In this document: positions 7,476 through 15,986 of the stretch, piece by piece
How positions within the stretch are numbered: the first letter of the stretch is position 1
Layout: each line of letters opens with the position of its first letter
Source: JAEUIE01 sp046350055
GTDB taxonomy: Bacteria > Planctomycetota > Planctomycetia > Gemmatales > HRBIN36
Direction: 5' to 3'
DNA length: 64,000 nt
Assembly: GCA_046350055.1 (NCBI GenBank)
Contig: JAXMBC010000001.1
Coordinates: 4,278,001 to 4,342,000 of the forward strand
Translations under genes and position numbers: made by a program
The notes under the pieces: model-generated
What the model was told of the DNA's origin: nothing
Database searches by the model: none
What the model saw: the letters and a program-made list of their open reading frames with translations, nothing else

Positions 7476-8314
7476 ACCTCGCTAGCCTTGGCTCGACGGC
7501 GACGATAGACAGCTATTCCAGTGCCTGCCAGGGTAGCTCCGACCAAGGCAATGCTGCTGGGTTCTGGTACAGAAGCCGAGATTGCCGAGAAGCTAAAGTC
7601 GTCGATTGAGAGTCCGTGATCGTTGCCAGGGTCATTGGTCTCTACGAAGCGAATCCACAGCGTATCACCAGCATTCCAGGTAGTAGTGAGGGTGCCACCC
7701 AAACCGCTTACAAAACCAGCGATGTTGCCATCGACAGCGGCTCCTGCTCCTGTGTTTACAAAGACTGGGCTAGTGAAATTGAAGCTTCCGCCTGCAGGAG
7801 TCCAGGTTGGGACGGTCGTGAAACTGGCACCGAAGCCATATTCAAGTACCATCGTTTGTGCATTCGGGGTCGTGGCCCCACCATCACGCCATTGTTCCCC
7901 GTTATAGTTGATGGTAATGGAACTCAGTGCTCCGCCGGTGCCGTTGGTCAAGCCCACAGCTATCCAGCCAGCGACAGAACCAGTTGCAGGACTGCCGAAA
8001 TAGGCACCTCCTGAACCGATTCCGCCCAGTGAACGTTCTGAGGAAGTAGAAGAAGAACCGAAGCTATAGAAATTACCTGTGTTGCTGGAGCCGGTACCAG
8101 CGTTGTAGGTCGTGATGTCGGTACCAGGCGCAGGTTGACGATACAGGAACCATCCGGGGAGGGTGGTATTATTGGACCAGGCCTGGTTCGTGCCTGTTTG
8201 AATCAGAGTGTTGAAGTCCTGGGAATAAGTGCTTCCACTGATGGAATAGTTGACCTGGGCAGAGGCCATGGCTGGAAAGCACAGTGCGAGCGACCAAGCA
8301 AACTGGTTACGCAT
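7472..8314 (-). CDS. PEP-CTERM sorting-domain secreted protein
   Basis: ATG 8314 is chosen because it begins the signal peptide (MRNQFAWSLALCFPAMASAQ) and has GGGGA upstream; a longer frame reaches 8362. The 280-residue product ends in a canonical PEP-CTERM tripartite tail: VPEPSSIALVGATLAG, a hydrophobic helix, then RRRRAK. Such tails are recognised by an exosortase, which transfers the protein to the cell surface. The body is Gly/Ser/Thr-rich and predicted beta (SSTSSERSLGGIGSGGAYFG), like other planctomycete surface proteins. No exosortase gene is in the window. Confidence 0.85.
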   Translation of the reverse strand: MRNQFAWSLALCFPAMASAQVNYSISGSTYSQDFNTLIQTGTNQAWSNNTTLPGWFLYRQPAPGTDITTYNAGTGSSNTGNFYSFGSSSTSSERSLGGIGSGGAYFGSPATGSVAGWIAVGLTNGTGGALSSITINYNGEQWRDGGATTPNAQTMVLEYGFGASFTTVPTWTPAGGSFNFTSPVFVNTGAGAAVDGNIAGFVSGLGGTLTTTWNAGDTLWIRFVETNDPGNDHGLSIDDFSFSAISASVPEPSSIALVGATLAGTGIAVYRRRRAKASEV

Positions 8315-8466
8315 CGATACATCCCCACATTTGATATGCTCCGGATTGTAATCTCTCATCATTTGAATGCAACATCGAACTGCCCGTCAATCCGCAGCCA
8401 AGGTAGTGACATCGGGGAAAATTTGTGGCAGACTGGAAAGCATCCTCATTTCATCAGGAGTCTGTC

Positions 8467-8787
8467 ATGAAGAAGATCATCGCGTTGCTCAGCGTGTCCA
8501 CAGTTGCCTTGTTCCTGTGCTCTGGTAGCGGAGACCTGTCCGCTCAGGAGAAGAAGAAGCCAGCAACATACTCCAAGCCTGGAACCATCGAACTAGTCGA
8601 ATCCAAGGATGGGAAGTTCCGTTTCTCAGTGCGGAACAGTGAGGGCAAGTATCTGGCAGGTTCACCTGTCGGCCATGAGACCGAGAAAGAAGCACGTGAG
8701 GCTGCAGAAGAACTGCGATCGGCCATCGCCAACGCCAAGTTTGTCAGCAAGAAGGCGGAAACCAAGAAGGACAAGGGCGATAAGTAA
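8467..8787 (+). CDS. Secreted DUF1508 (YegP-like) protein
   Basis: ATG 8467 follows AGGAG by 6 bases and opens a signal peptide (KKIIALLSVSTVALFLCSG, cleavage near LSAQ). Residues about 34-80 form a single DUF1508 repeat: GTIELVESKDGKFRFSV, then NSEGKYLAGSP and a helix starting TEKEAREAAEEL. The C-terminus is Lys-rich. YegP-type domains are small alpha-beta folds with no established reaction. The next gene starts inside its stop codon (taATG), which opens a four-gene overlapping run. Confidence 0.75.
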   Translation: MKKIIALLSVSTVALFLCSGSGDLSAQEKKKPATYSKPGTIELVESKDGKFRFSVRNSEGKYLAGSPVGHETEKEAREAAEELRSAIANAKFVSKKAETKKDKGDK

Positions 8788-9326
8788 TGCGGGATAGCGA
8801 CCGCTTCCAGCTGCGATTTGGCCCGTATCGCACTCCACGGTATCGCAAAGGTCAGGTGGTGATCTGTTCTGCTCGTGGGCAGGTCACCATTGTGGGCACC
8901 AGCGATGGGAAAATGCCATGGCCGGTGGGAAAGACCCATCGGGCTAAATCGCTGGTGCTATATAAGGACCTGGAGCGAGCAGTACGTCGTGAGTCGGTCT
9001 TAGCCATTCAATATTGGTGGGGCGTTGGACCGATGGCGGTACGCAGATGGCGAACTGCCTTGGGCATCGTAGGGACAAACAACGAAGGGACCTCCGCTCT
9101 CCGGCGTGATCACTTTGCCGAACCGTGGGCAGAGATAGCAAGACGCAAGGCATGGAGCAAAGCCCGCGATCCGGTCCGTTGCGAGAAGATTGCCGCAAGT
9201 AAGCGAGGGAAGCCCAGGCCACCCCATGTGCTTGAAGCTATGCGGAAGGCGAGTGTGGGCAGAGTTGTTTCGCAGGAAACACGACGGAAGATGAGCGAAG
9301 CACATCGTAAGCCGAGGCAAACATGA
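8787..9326 (+). CDS. Planctomycete NUMOD3-like DNA-associated protein
   Basis: The 179-residue protein has two parts. The N-terminal part (FGPYRTPRYRKGQ, then YWWGVGPMAVRRWRTALG) contains a probable helix-turn-helix. The C-terminal part is basic and repeats a NUMOD3-type pattern (ASKRGKPRPPHVLEAMRKA, SQETRRKMSEAHRK). NUMOD motifs are DNA-binding modules found with homing endonucleases, but no nuclease domain is present here. I associate similar proteins with planctomycete genomes in many copies. It overlaps its neighbours by 1 and 4 bp and is presumably translated in coupling with them. Confidence 0.6.
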   Translation: MRDSDRFQLRFGPYRTPRYRKGQVVICSARGQVTIVGTSDGKMPWPVGKTHRAKSLVLYKDLERAVRRESVLAIQYWWGVGPMAVRRWRTALGIVGTNNEGTSALRRDHFAEPWAEIARRKAWSKARDPVRCEKIAASKRGKPRPPHVLEAMRKASVGRVVSQETRRKMSEAHRKPRQT

Positions 9327-9571
9327 TTGATTGCTACTGCTGCGAGCGTCGCTTGGGTGTTGGCTTGCTACTCGATCCGTGCTCGTGTGATCCATGCTTC
9401 TGCACGGAGTGCTTGCTGTGCAGTCAGCATTGCCAGTGCATCGAGAGGGTATTCCCATTTGCAGTCAATGAAGAGTTCACCCAGGTTGAGAAAGTACAGC
9501 CTGCCTATCCAGACATAGACCCTGATGAGTTCTATCCTGATGCGGATACACCCAAGGTAGTGCCGGGATGA
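9323..9571 (+). CDS. Small Cys-rich protein, putative zinc ribbon
   Basis: The product has 82 residues. The first 40 contain eleven Cys (CYCCERRLG, then CSCDPCFCTECLLCSQHCQC), suggesting binding of one or two zinc ions. The second half is acidic and Pro-rich (DIDPDEFYPDADTP). It overlaps both neighbours by 4 bp (ATGA). The family is unknown. Confidence 0.55.
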   Translation: MIDCYCCERRLGVGLLLDPCSCDPCFCTECLLCSQHCQCIERVFPFAVNEEFTQVEKVQPAYPDIDPDEFYPDADTPKVVPG

Positions 9572-9786
9572 GAATCACGTTAGCGCCTACGCTAGAAGAA
9601 CATATGGATGCCTTGCACCGAAATGGCTGGAGCACAGGCGATGTGGCCATTGACGGTGTCTGGGTGGTGTACTGCACGAAGGACGAGCATGTCATTCATG
9701 CCAGCCACGAGGACAGGACGAAGGCTTGGGCACTGGCGGAAGGGCAGGCGAGAATTGTCAGTTCAGTCCCCATCAGAAACAACTAG
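9568..9786 (+). CDS. Small hypothetical protein, last gene of overlapping run
   Basis: The product has 72 residues, starting inside the stop of the Cys-rich gene (ATGA). The mature sequence (TLEEHMDALHRNGWSTGDV, DGVWVVYCTKDEHVIHA) is a small alpha-beta protein with no recognised family. The stop region overlaps a convergent transposase remnant. Confidence 0.5.
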   Translation: MRITLAPTLEEHMDALHRNGWSTGDVAIDGVWVVYCTKDEHVIHASHEDRTKAWALAEGQARIVSSVPIRNN

Positions 9787-9920
9787 GCAGTGACGATTTT
9801 GACCATGCATAAGCCAGCCATCACCACGATCTCCTTAACCCCTGCGAAATTGTGTGCGGGAAGATTGTCCATCACCACCACATCGCCTGGCTGCAAGACA
9901 ATCTCAAGAGTATCCGGACG
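9783..9920 (-). pseudogene. IS630-type transposase remnant (DDE core fragment)
   Basis: The minus strand reads RPDTLEIVLQPGDVVVMDNL followed by PAHNFAGVKE, the second catalytic Asp region of IS630-type transposases (VVMDNLxxHK). Only about 45 codons remain, ending in TAG at 9783-9785. It is unrelated in sequence to the copy at 26-853 and seems to be an older insertion, now trapped between two genes. Confidence 0.75.
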
Positions 9921-11516
9921 TCACCAAGCTTCAGCAGTGTTCAGGGTACACACTGAAGGTACTACCTGAAGAATGTTGTTTGCAGTAGCCACAACTAACG
10001 CCTTAACCTGTTCAATAAGAGCTTCGGTTGCGTGATCTTCATGTACTTCCAAAACAAATTCATCTTCTGTGAATCCTAATAGCCGGTGCCCCCTAGTGAC
10101 GAGCTGATATGCTACAGACATCATCACGTCGTCGTGAGTCATTAGAACTTCTTGGGTTCTCACCTGTGCAAGTGACTTGCTACGGAAGGTCAATCTTCCC
10201 GTTAGACTGGTAGAGCATATTGCAAGAAGTTCATCTGGATTGATATTTGGAAAATACTGAAGCAGTTTATTGAGTGGGTGTCCTGGTATGTCCTTATAAT
10301 TCCGAAGAGTAGGTCCTGGATTCTCCGAGTATTTCGGATGTAACAAGAGCTTTCCTGCTTCCTCTTTTGACAATCTTAGTCTTGATAAGATTGTTTCAAA
10401 AGTGGAATCCTTCAGGAATGGAGTAAGGAAGCCTTTCAGGATTCGAGTTTCTAAGACTTGCAGCAACCTATTCCAGATTACATCAGGCAAGTGTAATTCT
10501 GTTGAATCTTGCTCCAGCTCTAAATTGCGACGCAGAATTTCAATAGGTAAATTCAAGCAGCAAGTTTTTAACATCATATCAGTAAGGTTACTCCACTGAA
10601 TGCCTGTATCATTCTTAGAAGATATCCAGTGCTTGAACTGCCTAACAGCTTCGGAATAGAGATTGTTACGTGTAGTGGCATCCTCGGCAGGAAATGAATG
10701 ATATTCGCAATAGAGAACTTGGCTGAGGTTGGTGTTGGCTGTTTTATCATCTTGCGATCCACGCAAAATGTCAAGGATGATCGACTCATACCGAAACTCA
10801 TTGTCACTCAAATGCCTCTGCAAGCAAACCGCGATAAAGCAACGAAGTGTTAATTGGGGAATTCTACCAGCGAGGAAAATATGGCCTTGGCGTGGCACAA
10901 AAATTGGTGAGCGGAATGCGCGGTATGCCTGCAGATTCGGCTCACATGAATGTAAGAAAGGTGTGGTTTCGTAGTGAGGCGAAATTCGTTTAGATGGTTC
11001 TCTTAGCATTCGATTGAGTTCAGCTAAGCGATAAAGCTGTCGCCAGTGCCACAATTGTCGATCACATGCAGCCCAATATCCCCAGTTCTCTGGGTTGAGC
11101 GGTGGGTTTCCATTACTATCTAATGGAATGACTGGTTGATGCAGATGTGAATCGAATATAATGCTATGCTTGTGCCGCAGCCAATCCGAGAGTTTGTCCA
11201 AGTTGCGACTGATAGGTATTCCTTGGTCGTTGACATTAATTCTATGGTTACTCCACTCGAAAAAGTCACGTATCTCCTGGTGAGGAAATGTTATGACGGG
11301 ATTCTGTTCTTTGATATTACTTTCCGATTCTGGCTTCACAATCTCAAATCGATTTAGTTCCAAACAGGTCCTTTGAAACTGCTGATCAACTTTCTCTTGC
11401 ATGACCGAAATGCGGCGCGTGTCGATAGTAAAGCGATGCTGCCTTATACCAGCAAAGGCGATTTGTGCCTGTACAAGTGTGGTATGTCCTAAGAGACTTC
11501 TTGAATGAAATGGCAT
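9921..11516 (-). CDS. Degenerate family A DNA polymerase-like protein (polymerase half)
   Basis: The N-terminus (RSLLGHTTLVQAQIAFAGIR, HRFTIDTRRI) matches the segment that precedes the polymerase domain in planctomycete and phage family A enzymes. Residues 197-225 (AYRAFRSPIFVPRQGHIF, then LAGRIPQLTLR) align with motif A (VxADYSQIELR), but the catalytic Asp is replaced (GRIPQ). Residues 466-492 (MSVAYQLVTRGHRLLGF, then TEDEFVLEV) align with motif C, where HDE reads EDE. The middle is poorly conserved, so synthesis activity is doubtful. A GAGGA site lies 5 bases before ATG 11516. The upstream exonuclease-like frame is in the same reading frame, separated only by one TAA and 14 codons. The base composition is AT-richer than the flanking core genes. 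Confidence 0.7.
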   Translation of the reverse strand: MPFHSRSLLGHTTLVQAQIAFAGIRQHRFTIDTRRISVMQEKVDQQFQRTCLELNRFEIVKPESESNIKEQNPVITFPHQEIRDFFEWSNHRINVNDQGIPISRNLDKLSDWLRHKHSIIFDSHLHQPVIPLDSNGNPPLNPENWGYWAACDRQLWHWRQLYRLAELNRMLREPSKRISPHYETTPFLHSCEPNLQAYRAFRSPIFVPRQGHIFLAGRIPQLTLRCFIAVCLQRHLSDNEFRYESIILDILRGSQDDKTANTNLSQVLYCEYHSFPAEDATTRNNLYSEAVRQFKHWISSKNDTGIQWSNLTDMMLKTCCLNLPIEILRRNLELEQDSTELHLPDVIWNRLLQVLETRILKGFLTPFLKDSTFETILSRLRLSKEEAGKLLLHPKYSENPGPTLRNYKDIPGHPLNKLLQYFPNINPDELLAICSTSLTGRLTFRSKSLAQVRTQEVLMTHDDVMMSVAYQLVTRGHRLLGFTEDEFVLEVHEDHATEALIEQVKALVVATANNILQVVPSVCTLNTAEAW

Positions 11517-11558
11517 GTCGGTCCTCGCGAGTAGCCTCGTAGTAACTGTGCAGTCGGA

Positions 11559-12110
11559 TTACTTGATACGAATAATCTTTGGTAGCCTCTGCCGGGAAAG
11601 CAAATCGTAGTTCTTGAAGGGAAGAACGGTGGTTGCGTCTTTGGCTAACAAATGGCTCAATGAATTGAGTCTTTTGAAGAGTCTAATAAAGAGGTAGAAT
11701 CTATCAGGCACCATCAGATAAGCAATATTATTGTAATGAGCAATCTGCCTAGGAATTGGTCTGCCACGCATTTCATACGCTCGAATAACTTGATCACGAA
11801 GTAGCGGTACATCAATCCATCGCTCCTCTTCTACTAACTGCCATAACATTGCTCGTGAATGACGGTTTATGGATGATTTCAGTAGCAAGTCGAGCCGCCA
11901 AAAGATGCTAGCCACGTCAACGCTGAGAAAAACTGAATCGGCGTGCATGTTGACAAATTCTTCAAATTGTTCGGGAATCACGGAAACTACGCTAGTGTAA
12001 TCAGAGGAGCCTGCAACAAGTTGGCCTGAAGTTGAATCAGGCAAAAGGACAATGGGACCGTCCGATAGCTTTTGACCTGCCCAAAGAGTTACTTCATTCG
12101 TAATAGACAT
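11559..12110 (-). CDS. Degenerate 3'-5' exonuclease-like half of the split polymerase
   Basis: The 183-residue product resembles the exonuclease-like N-terminal domain of planctomycete family A polymerases. In EEFVNMHADSVFLSVDVASI followed by FWRLDLL, the usual pattern is HNAxFDFW. RWIDVPLLRDQVIRAY corresponds to a DTMLLDLLIR helix. The second catalytic Asp of FDF is missing and the first DxE motif is not seen. The frame ends at TAA 11559-11561 and continues in phase into the polymerase-like half. The start at ATG 12110 has no good ribosome site. It is either a pseudogene half, a true separate subunit, or the product of stop readthrough. Confidence 0.6.
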   Translation of the reverse strand: MSITNEVTLWAGQKLSDGPIVLLPDSTSGQLVAGSSDYTSVVSVIPEQFEEFVNMHADSVFLSVDVASIFWRLDLLLKSSINRHSRAMLWQLVEEERWIDVPLLRDQVIRAYEMRGRPIPRQIAHYNNIAYLMVPDRFYLFIRLFKRLNSLSHLLAKDATTVLPFKNYDLLSRQRLPKIIRIK

Positions 12111-12227
12111 AAACAGAAACGATTATTTAGGAATCCAAGAGAAACATGTGCAAGTTAGATTCTAATGAGTCCGGAGGAATAGTGTGATACTGGGGCTGCG
12201 TAATTACTGCCCCAGAATCACGATTCG

Positions 12228-13484
12228 TCATGCTCTTAACGCAGCTGGTTGTCCCAAGGAAAAAGCCCTGATGGCCGATTGTCGTTGCTGGGGAAACAGA
12301 TGCCGATATCTCTTGCGCATGGCATCAGTCTGGTGCCCCATCCATTCATCGATAACACGTTGATCCACTCCTGCACCAGCCAGGTTGCTGGCAAAACTGT
12401 GTCGATACGTGTGGAATCCGATTTTGAACAGGTTTCGACGCCTATGCAGACACCATGTGGAACCTCTCATAGGTAGCCAGAATTGTCGGTTAGCTTCATA
12501 ACCAGTTAAGGGTTCAAGACTATCGGGATCGGAAATGACAAATTGTCCAGTAGAGCGGAGTTTCTTCCAGGTAGAGAGGATCTCCTTCAGCTCGGGATGC
12601 AGATCAATCCGCCGCACAGTTTCGGTTTTACGTCGGGATTGTTTACGGCTGCGTGCATACAGAAACTCCTGGGAGAGATCGACGTCGATCCACTTCAATC
12701 GGATGACTTCGCCTCGGCGCATACCAGTGTAGGCTGGAATGGCATGTAAGAGATAACCACATGACCAGTCTGCCTCACTCTTCACCAACGTCAGGAGTTG
12801 AGCGATCTCATCGGGTTTCAGATACAAGCAGTTCCACAGATCGAACCGTTCTTCTTCAGTCAATCCGCCACGCTGCTGAATCAGGTCAATTTCATCGATG
12901 GTCCGAAACGGTGGCTGATCCACCCCACCTTTGATTGGCAGGAGTTTGATGGCAGGCGATTCTTTCAGATAGCCTTGCGTCGCAAGCCAATGAAAGAACT
13001 GACGGATAGTAATGCGTTCGCGTTCGGCAGTGTGGGGATGTCGTTCGGACAGCCTCTTTTTCAGGTACGCATCGAGATCACGGAAGGAAATCTTCTCGCA
13101 AGGCTTCTTTGCTAACTCCCCAAGGTGTTTTACAAGATGGCGTAAGTGGACTTTCTGGCTATAGAGGTAAGTTGCGGATAGCAGGTTCTGCTGACTAGCC
13201 AAGTAGTCCTGCATCAGGGTAGCTGTACTGATAAGTGGTTTACTTGGGACTCGTTGTGGTATGGGTTTATTCATCGTTCCACCACTGACGATGAAATCGC
13301 CCAGATCGATCTCGGCAGGCACGATCAACACGCCAATTTTCAAACGATAAATGGTTTGTTCAACAATGTTCTTGCCTGCCATCGCATCGACTGGACTGCT
13401 TGTTTTGAGTGATCGATTGAACTCAACACCTTGATAGCGGAAGCGGACGTGATAGAAGCCTTCGATGCAACGTATGTTGGCCAT
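12228..13484 (-). CDS. Tyrosine recombinase/integrase
   Basis: A complete 418-residue phage-type integrase. ATG 13484 has AAGGAA 7 bases upstream. Residues 85-185 form the SAM-like core-binding domain; 215-400 form the catalytic domain with Arg256 (GMRRGEV), Lys near 286, His358 and Arg361 (HTYRHSF), His384 (MGHQT) and Tyr393 (KRYRHL). All catalytic residues are present. The gene begins 180 bp from the 3' end of tRNA-Leu(UAG) and reads away from it, the usual layout of an island integrated at a tRNA. The split polymerase lies directly downstream on the same strand and is probably its cargo. Confidence 0.9.
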   Translation of the reverse strand: MANIRCIEGFYHVRFRYQGVEFNRSLKTSSPVDAMAGKNIVEQTIYRLKIGVLIVPAEIDLGDFIVSGGTMNKPIPQRVPSKPLISTATLMQDYLASQQNLLSATYLYSQKVHLRHLVKHLGELAKKPCEKISFRDLDAYLKKRLSERHPHTAERERITIRQFFHWLATQGYLKESPAIKLLPIKGGVDQPPFRTIDEIDLIQQRGGLTEEERFDLWNCLYLKPDEIAQLLTLVKSEADWSCGYLLHAIPAYTGMRRGEVIRLKWIDVDLSQEFLYARSRKQSRRKTETVRRIDLHPELKEILSTWKKLRSTGQFVISDPDSLEPLTGYEANRQFWLPMRGSTWCLHRRRNLFKIGFHTYRHSFASNLAGAGVDQRVIDEWMGHQTDAMRKRYRHLFPQQRQSAIRAFSLGQPAALRA

Positions 13485-13663
13485 GGCGATGTTCCTTGTG
13501 GCTGGACACTTGGTCTAGTAAAACCACGCTGGGTACACCAAACGCGGTTTGCCACACGTTGAAACATCATTGCCCTATGAGGCAAATTGGAGGCAACGGC
13601 TCCATATTATAGCGTAATTGAGGCTGTCAAGAGCTGCCGATTTTTGTCGTAAGTCCTTACCAG

Positions 13664-13745
13664 TGCACGAGGAGGGATTTGAACCCACACACCTTGCGGT
13701 ACTGGATCCTAAGTCCAGCGCGTCTGCCAGTTCCGCCACTCGTGC
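13664..13745 (-). tRNA. tRNA-Leu (UAG anticodon)
   Basis: The minus strand gives an 82-nt tRNA with acceptor GCACGAG/CTCGTGC and discriminator A. The anticodon stem CTGGA/TCCAG encloses loop CTTAGGA (anticodon TAG), followed by a long type II variable arm and a T arm with GGGTTCAAATCCC. CCA is not encoded. The 3' end points toward the integrase gene, so it is the likely attachment site. Confidence 0.95.
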
Positions 13746-13804
13746 AATGACTTTGTTGTACGTCTTGCAGGACACCTGACAATCAGTCCGGGTTCATGCC
13801 GGTT

Positions 13805-15106
13805 CTATCGCCGTCCGATGCCGTAGTAAGTGAATCCCAACTGCTTCAGGGCAGCGGGGTCGTAGATGTTGCGACCATCGAATACTACCGGTTCCTTCAA
13901 CATCTCCTTCACCAGATGGAAGTCTGGTGTGCGGAATTCCTGCCATTCGGTCACCACTACAAGAGCATCGGCTCCCTGCAACGCATCGTAACGGCGTTCG
14001 CAATAGGTGAGCTTGTCTCCATACTCGGCTTGCACATTGGGCATGCCTTCGGGATCGTGCACGCGCAACGTGACGCCGGCTGCAAGCATCTCGTCGATCA
14101 GGACCAGGGCAGGGGATTCACGAATATCGTCGGTACGCGGCTTGAAGGCCAAACCCCAGACAGCCAGGGTCTTGCCTTTCAGGCTTTCCTGATAATGTTT
14201 TTTGATCTTCGCAGGCAGCACCTTTTTTTGCAGGTTGTTCACCTCATCAACCGCTTCGATGAGTTTGGAGGAGACGTTCTTTTCGCGAGCCATGGCGATG
14301 AGAGCGTTGACATCCTTGGGAAAGCAACTGCCGCCGTAGCCGGGGCCGGGATGAAGGAACTGAAAGCCGATCCGCACATCGTGTCCAATGCCACGACGGA
14401 CATCATTGATGTCGGCACCCATCCTGTCGCACAGCCCCGACATTTCGTTGATAAAGCTGATCTTCGTCGCCAACATGGCATTGGCGACATACTTGGTCAT
14501 CTCAGCACTTTCAGGAGGCATCACGAGAAAGGGACGTTCGGTGCGGAGAAACGGAGCATATAATTCATGCAGCAGTTTCTGCGCTTTCTCGCTGCGGATA
14601 CCAACCACCACACGATCAGGCTTCATGAAGTCATCAATGGCAGCGCCTTCTTTCAGGAACTCCGGATTGCTGGCGACTTCAAAGGGCTGGCGTGTCCGGG
14701 CTGCAATACGCTCAGTGAGCTTCTTGTTGGTGCCGACGGGAACGGTACTCTTGATGACAAGTAGTTTGTAGCTGGTCATGCGGTCAGCAATAGCATCGCC
14801 CACAGCCCAGAGAGCACTGAGGTCAGCGGATCCATCTTTGCCTTGCGGGGTACCGACACACAGGTAAACGACTTCCACCTTATCGATAGCATCTGCCAGG
14901 TTGGTGGTGAAGGTCAGGCGACCTTCCTTACGATTGCGCTGCACCATCTCCAGGAGCCCGGGCTCGTATATGGGCAGCTTGCCCGAATCGAGGATCTCGA
15001 TTTTCCTGGGGTTGTTGTCGACACCAATAACCTGATTGCCACTCTCGGCAAAACAGGTGCCCGAGACGAGGCCAACATAACCAGTACCTACCACGGCCAA
15101 ACGCAT
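13805..15106 (-). CDS. ugd: UDP-glucose 6-dehydrogenase
   Basis: Oxidises UDP-glucose to UDP-glucuronate with two NAD+, feeding polysaccharide synthesis. ATG 15106 is chosen because it starts directly at the Rossmann motif MRLAVVGTGYVGLVSG; an in-frame start at 15163 would add 19 unlikely residues. Visible motifs are GVDNNPRKIE (NAD binding), SNPEFLKEGAAIDDF, GYGGSCFPKD with the catalytic Cys, and AFKPRTDDIRESPA in the C-terminal UDP-binding domain. At 433 residues the length is normal. It is the first core gene beyond the tRNA boundary of the accessory region. Confidence 0.95.
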   Translation of the reverse strand: MRLAVVGTGYVGLVSGTCFAESGNQVIGVDNNPRKIEILDSGKLPIYEPGLLEMVQRNRKEGRLTFTTNLADAIDKVEVVYLCVGTPQGKDGSADLSALWAVGDAIADRMTSYKLLVIKSTVPVGTNKKLTERIAARTRQPFEVASNPEFLKEGAAIDDFMKPDRVVVGIRSEKAQKLLHELYAPFLRTERPFLVMPPESAEMTKYVANAMLATKISFINEMSGLCDRMGADINDVRRGIGHDVRIGFQFLHPGPGYGGSCFPKDVNALIAMAREKNVSSKLIEAVDEVNNLQKKVLPAKIKKHYQESLKGKTLAVWGLAFKPRTDDIRESPALVLIDEMLAAGVTLRVHDPEGMPNVQAEYGDKLTYCERRYDALQGADALVVVTEWQEFRTPDFHLVKEMLKEPVVFDGRNIYDPAALKQLGFTYYGIGRR

Positions 15107-15213
15107 TGTGAGATGATCCTGATGAATATGAAGAGGTAGTGTGAGGATATGGTTTTGGTTCACCTCTGGGAATCATAAGCTATGATTCATCAGCTGTATG
15201 GAGAAGTTTGCCG

Positions 15214-15909
15214 ATGTATCTTTTAGCCGAGGTGGATTGGTCGCAGAATCTCATATTAGGCTTGCTGGGCGGTGGCGGGCTGATTGTTGCCATTGTTCTG
15301 TTTCAATTCGTGCGCGCGATGTTTGCCAGCAAGGAAGATGCTAAACAGTTTGAAGACCAACAGGCCCTGTACCTGGGTTGTATGGTTCTCGGCATTGGTA
15401 TGCTGATCGGCGGTATCTATCTGCGCAAGACGGACGTTGTCGCAGTGAATTCCAATGATCTGGCCAGCTATAAGGAGTTTGTTTCCAAAGATGGACGCTT
15501 CAAGGCTAAATTCCCTGCCAAGCCCAAGGAGCAGACTCAGCGTGCTCAGGGATTGACTATCATTACCTATACGTTTGAAGAGAAGGATGGGGTAATGGCT
15601 GTGGCTTATCTCGATTTTCCTGCCAGCGTGAGTCTGTCCCCCAAGAACATCAACAGCAGTTTCAACAATGGCCGTGATGCGATGCTGAGAACCATGGACG
15701 CCAAGCTGTTGAAAGAAGACAAGATCACACTGCAGGGGAAATATCCGGGGCGGGAGATCAAAGCTGAAGTTCCGAGCAAAGCATCTGAAATGTATACGAG
15801 CATGTATCTGGTCGATAAACGGTTGTACCAGGTTTTGATCATGGGCCGGGATGAATGGCTGAATTCCGATAAAGCACGCAAGTTTCTCAACTCCTTCGCT
15901 CTTCAGTAA
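15214..15909 (+). CDS. Hypothetical membrane protein with extracytoplasmic domain
   Basis: ATG 15214 has GGAGAAG 7 bases upstream. Two hydrophobic helices (ILGLLGGGGLIVAIVLFQFV at about 14-33 and YLGCMVLGIGMLIGGIYL at about 50-67) precede a soluble domain of about 160 residues (FKAKFPAKPKEQTQ, MLRTMDAKLLKEDK, FLNSFAL). That domain resembles small folds common in planctomycete secreted proteins. No enzymatic motif is visible. It is divergent from ugd. Confidence 0.6.
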   Translation: MYLLAEVDWSQNLILGLLGGGGLIVAIVLFQFVRAMFASKEDAKQFEDQQALYLGCMVLGIGMLIGGIYLRKTDVVAVNSNDLASYKEFVSKDGRFKAKFPAKPKEQTQRAQGLTIITYTFEEKDGVMAVAYLDFPASVSLSPKNINSSFNNGRDAMLRTMDAKLLKEDKITLQGKYPGREIKAEVPSKASEMYTSMYLVDKRLYQVLIMGRDEWLNSDKARKFLNSFALQ

Positions 15910-15986
15910 CGAATGGCAGTTACCCCGGGAAGGGGTAGTCTCTACACTGCTTCCATGCGATTCTGAACCAGTCTGACGAGTTGAGC

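Noticed and set aside
13575..13775. 66-codon frame over the tRNA-Leu
   Set aside because: It is the translation of the tRNA itself (ELADALDLGS pattern typical of translated tRNA genes).
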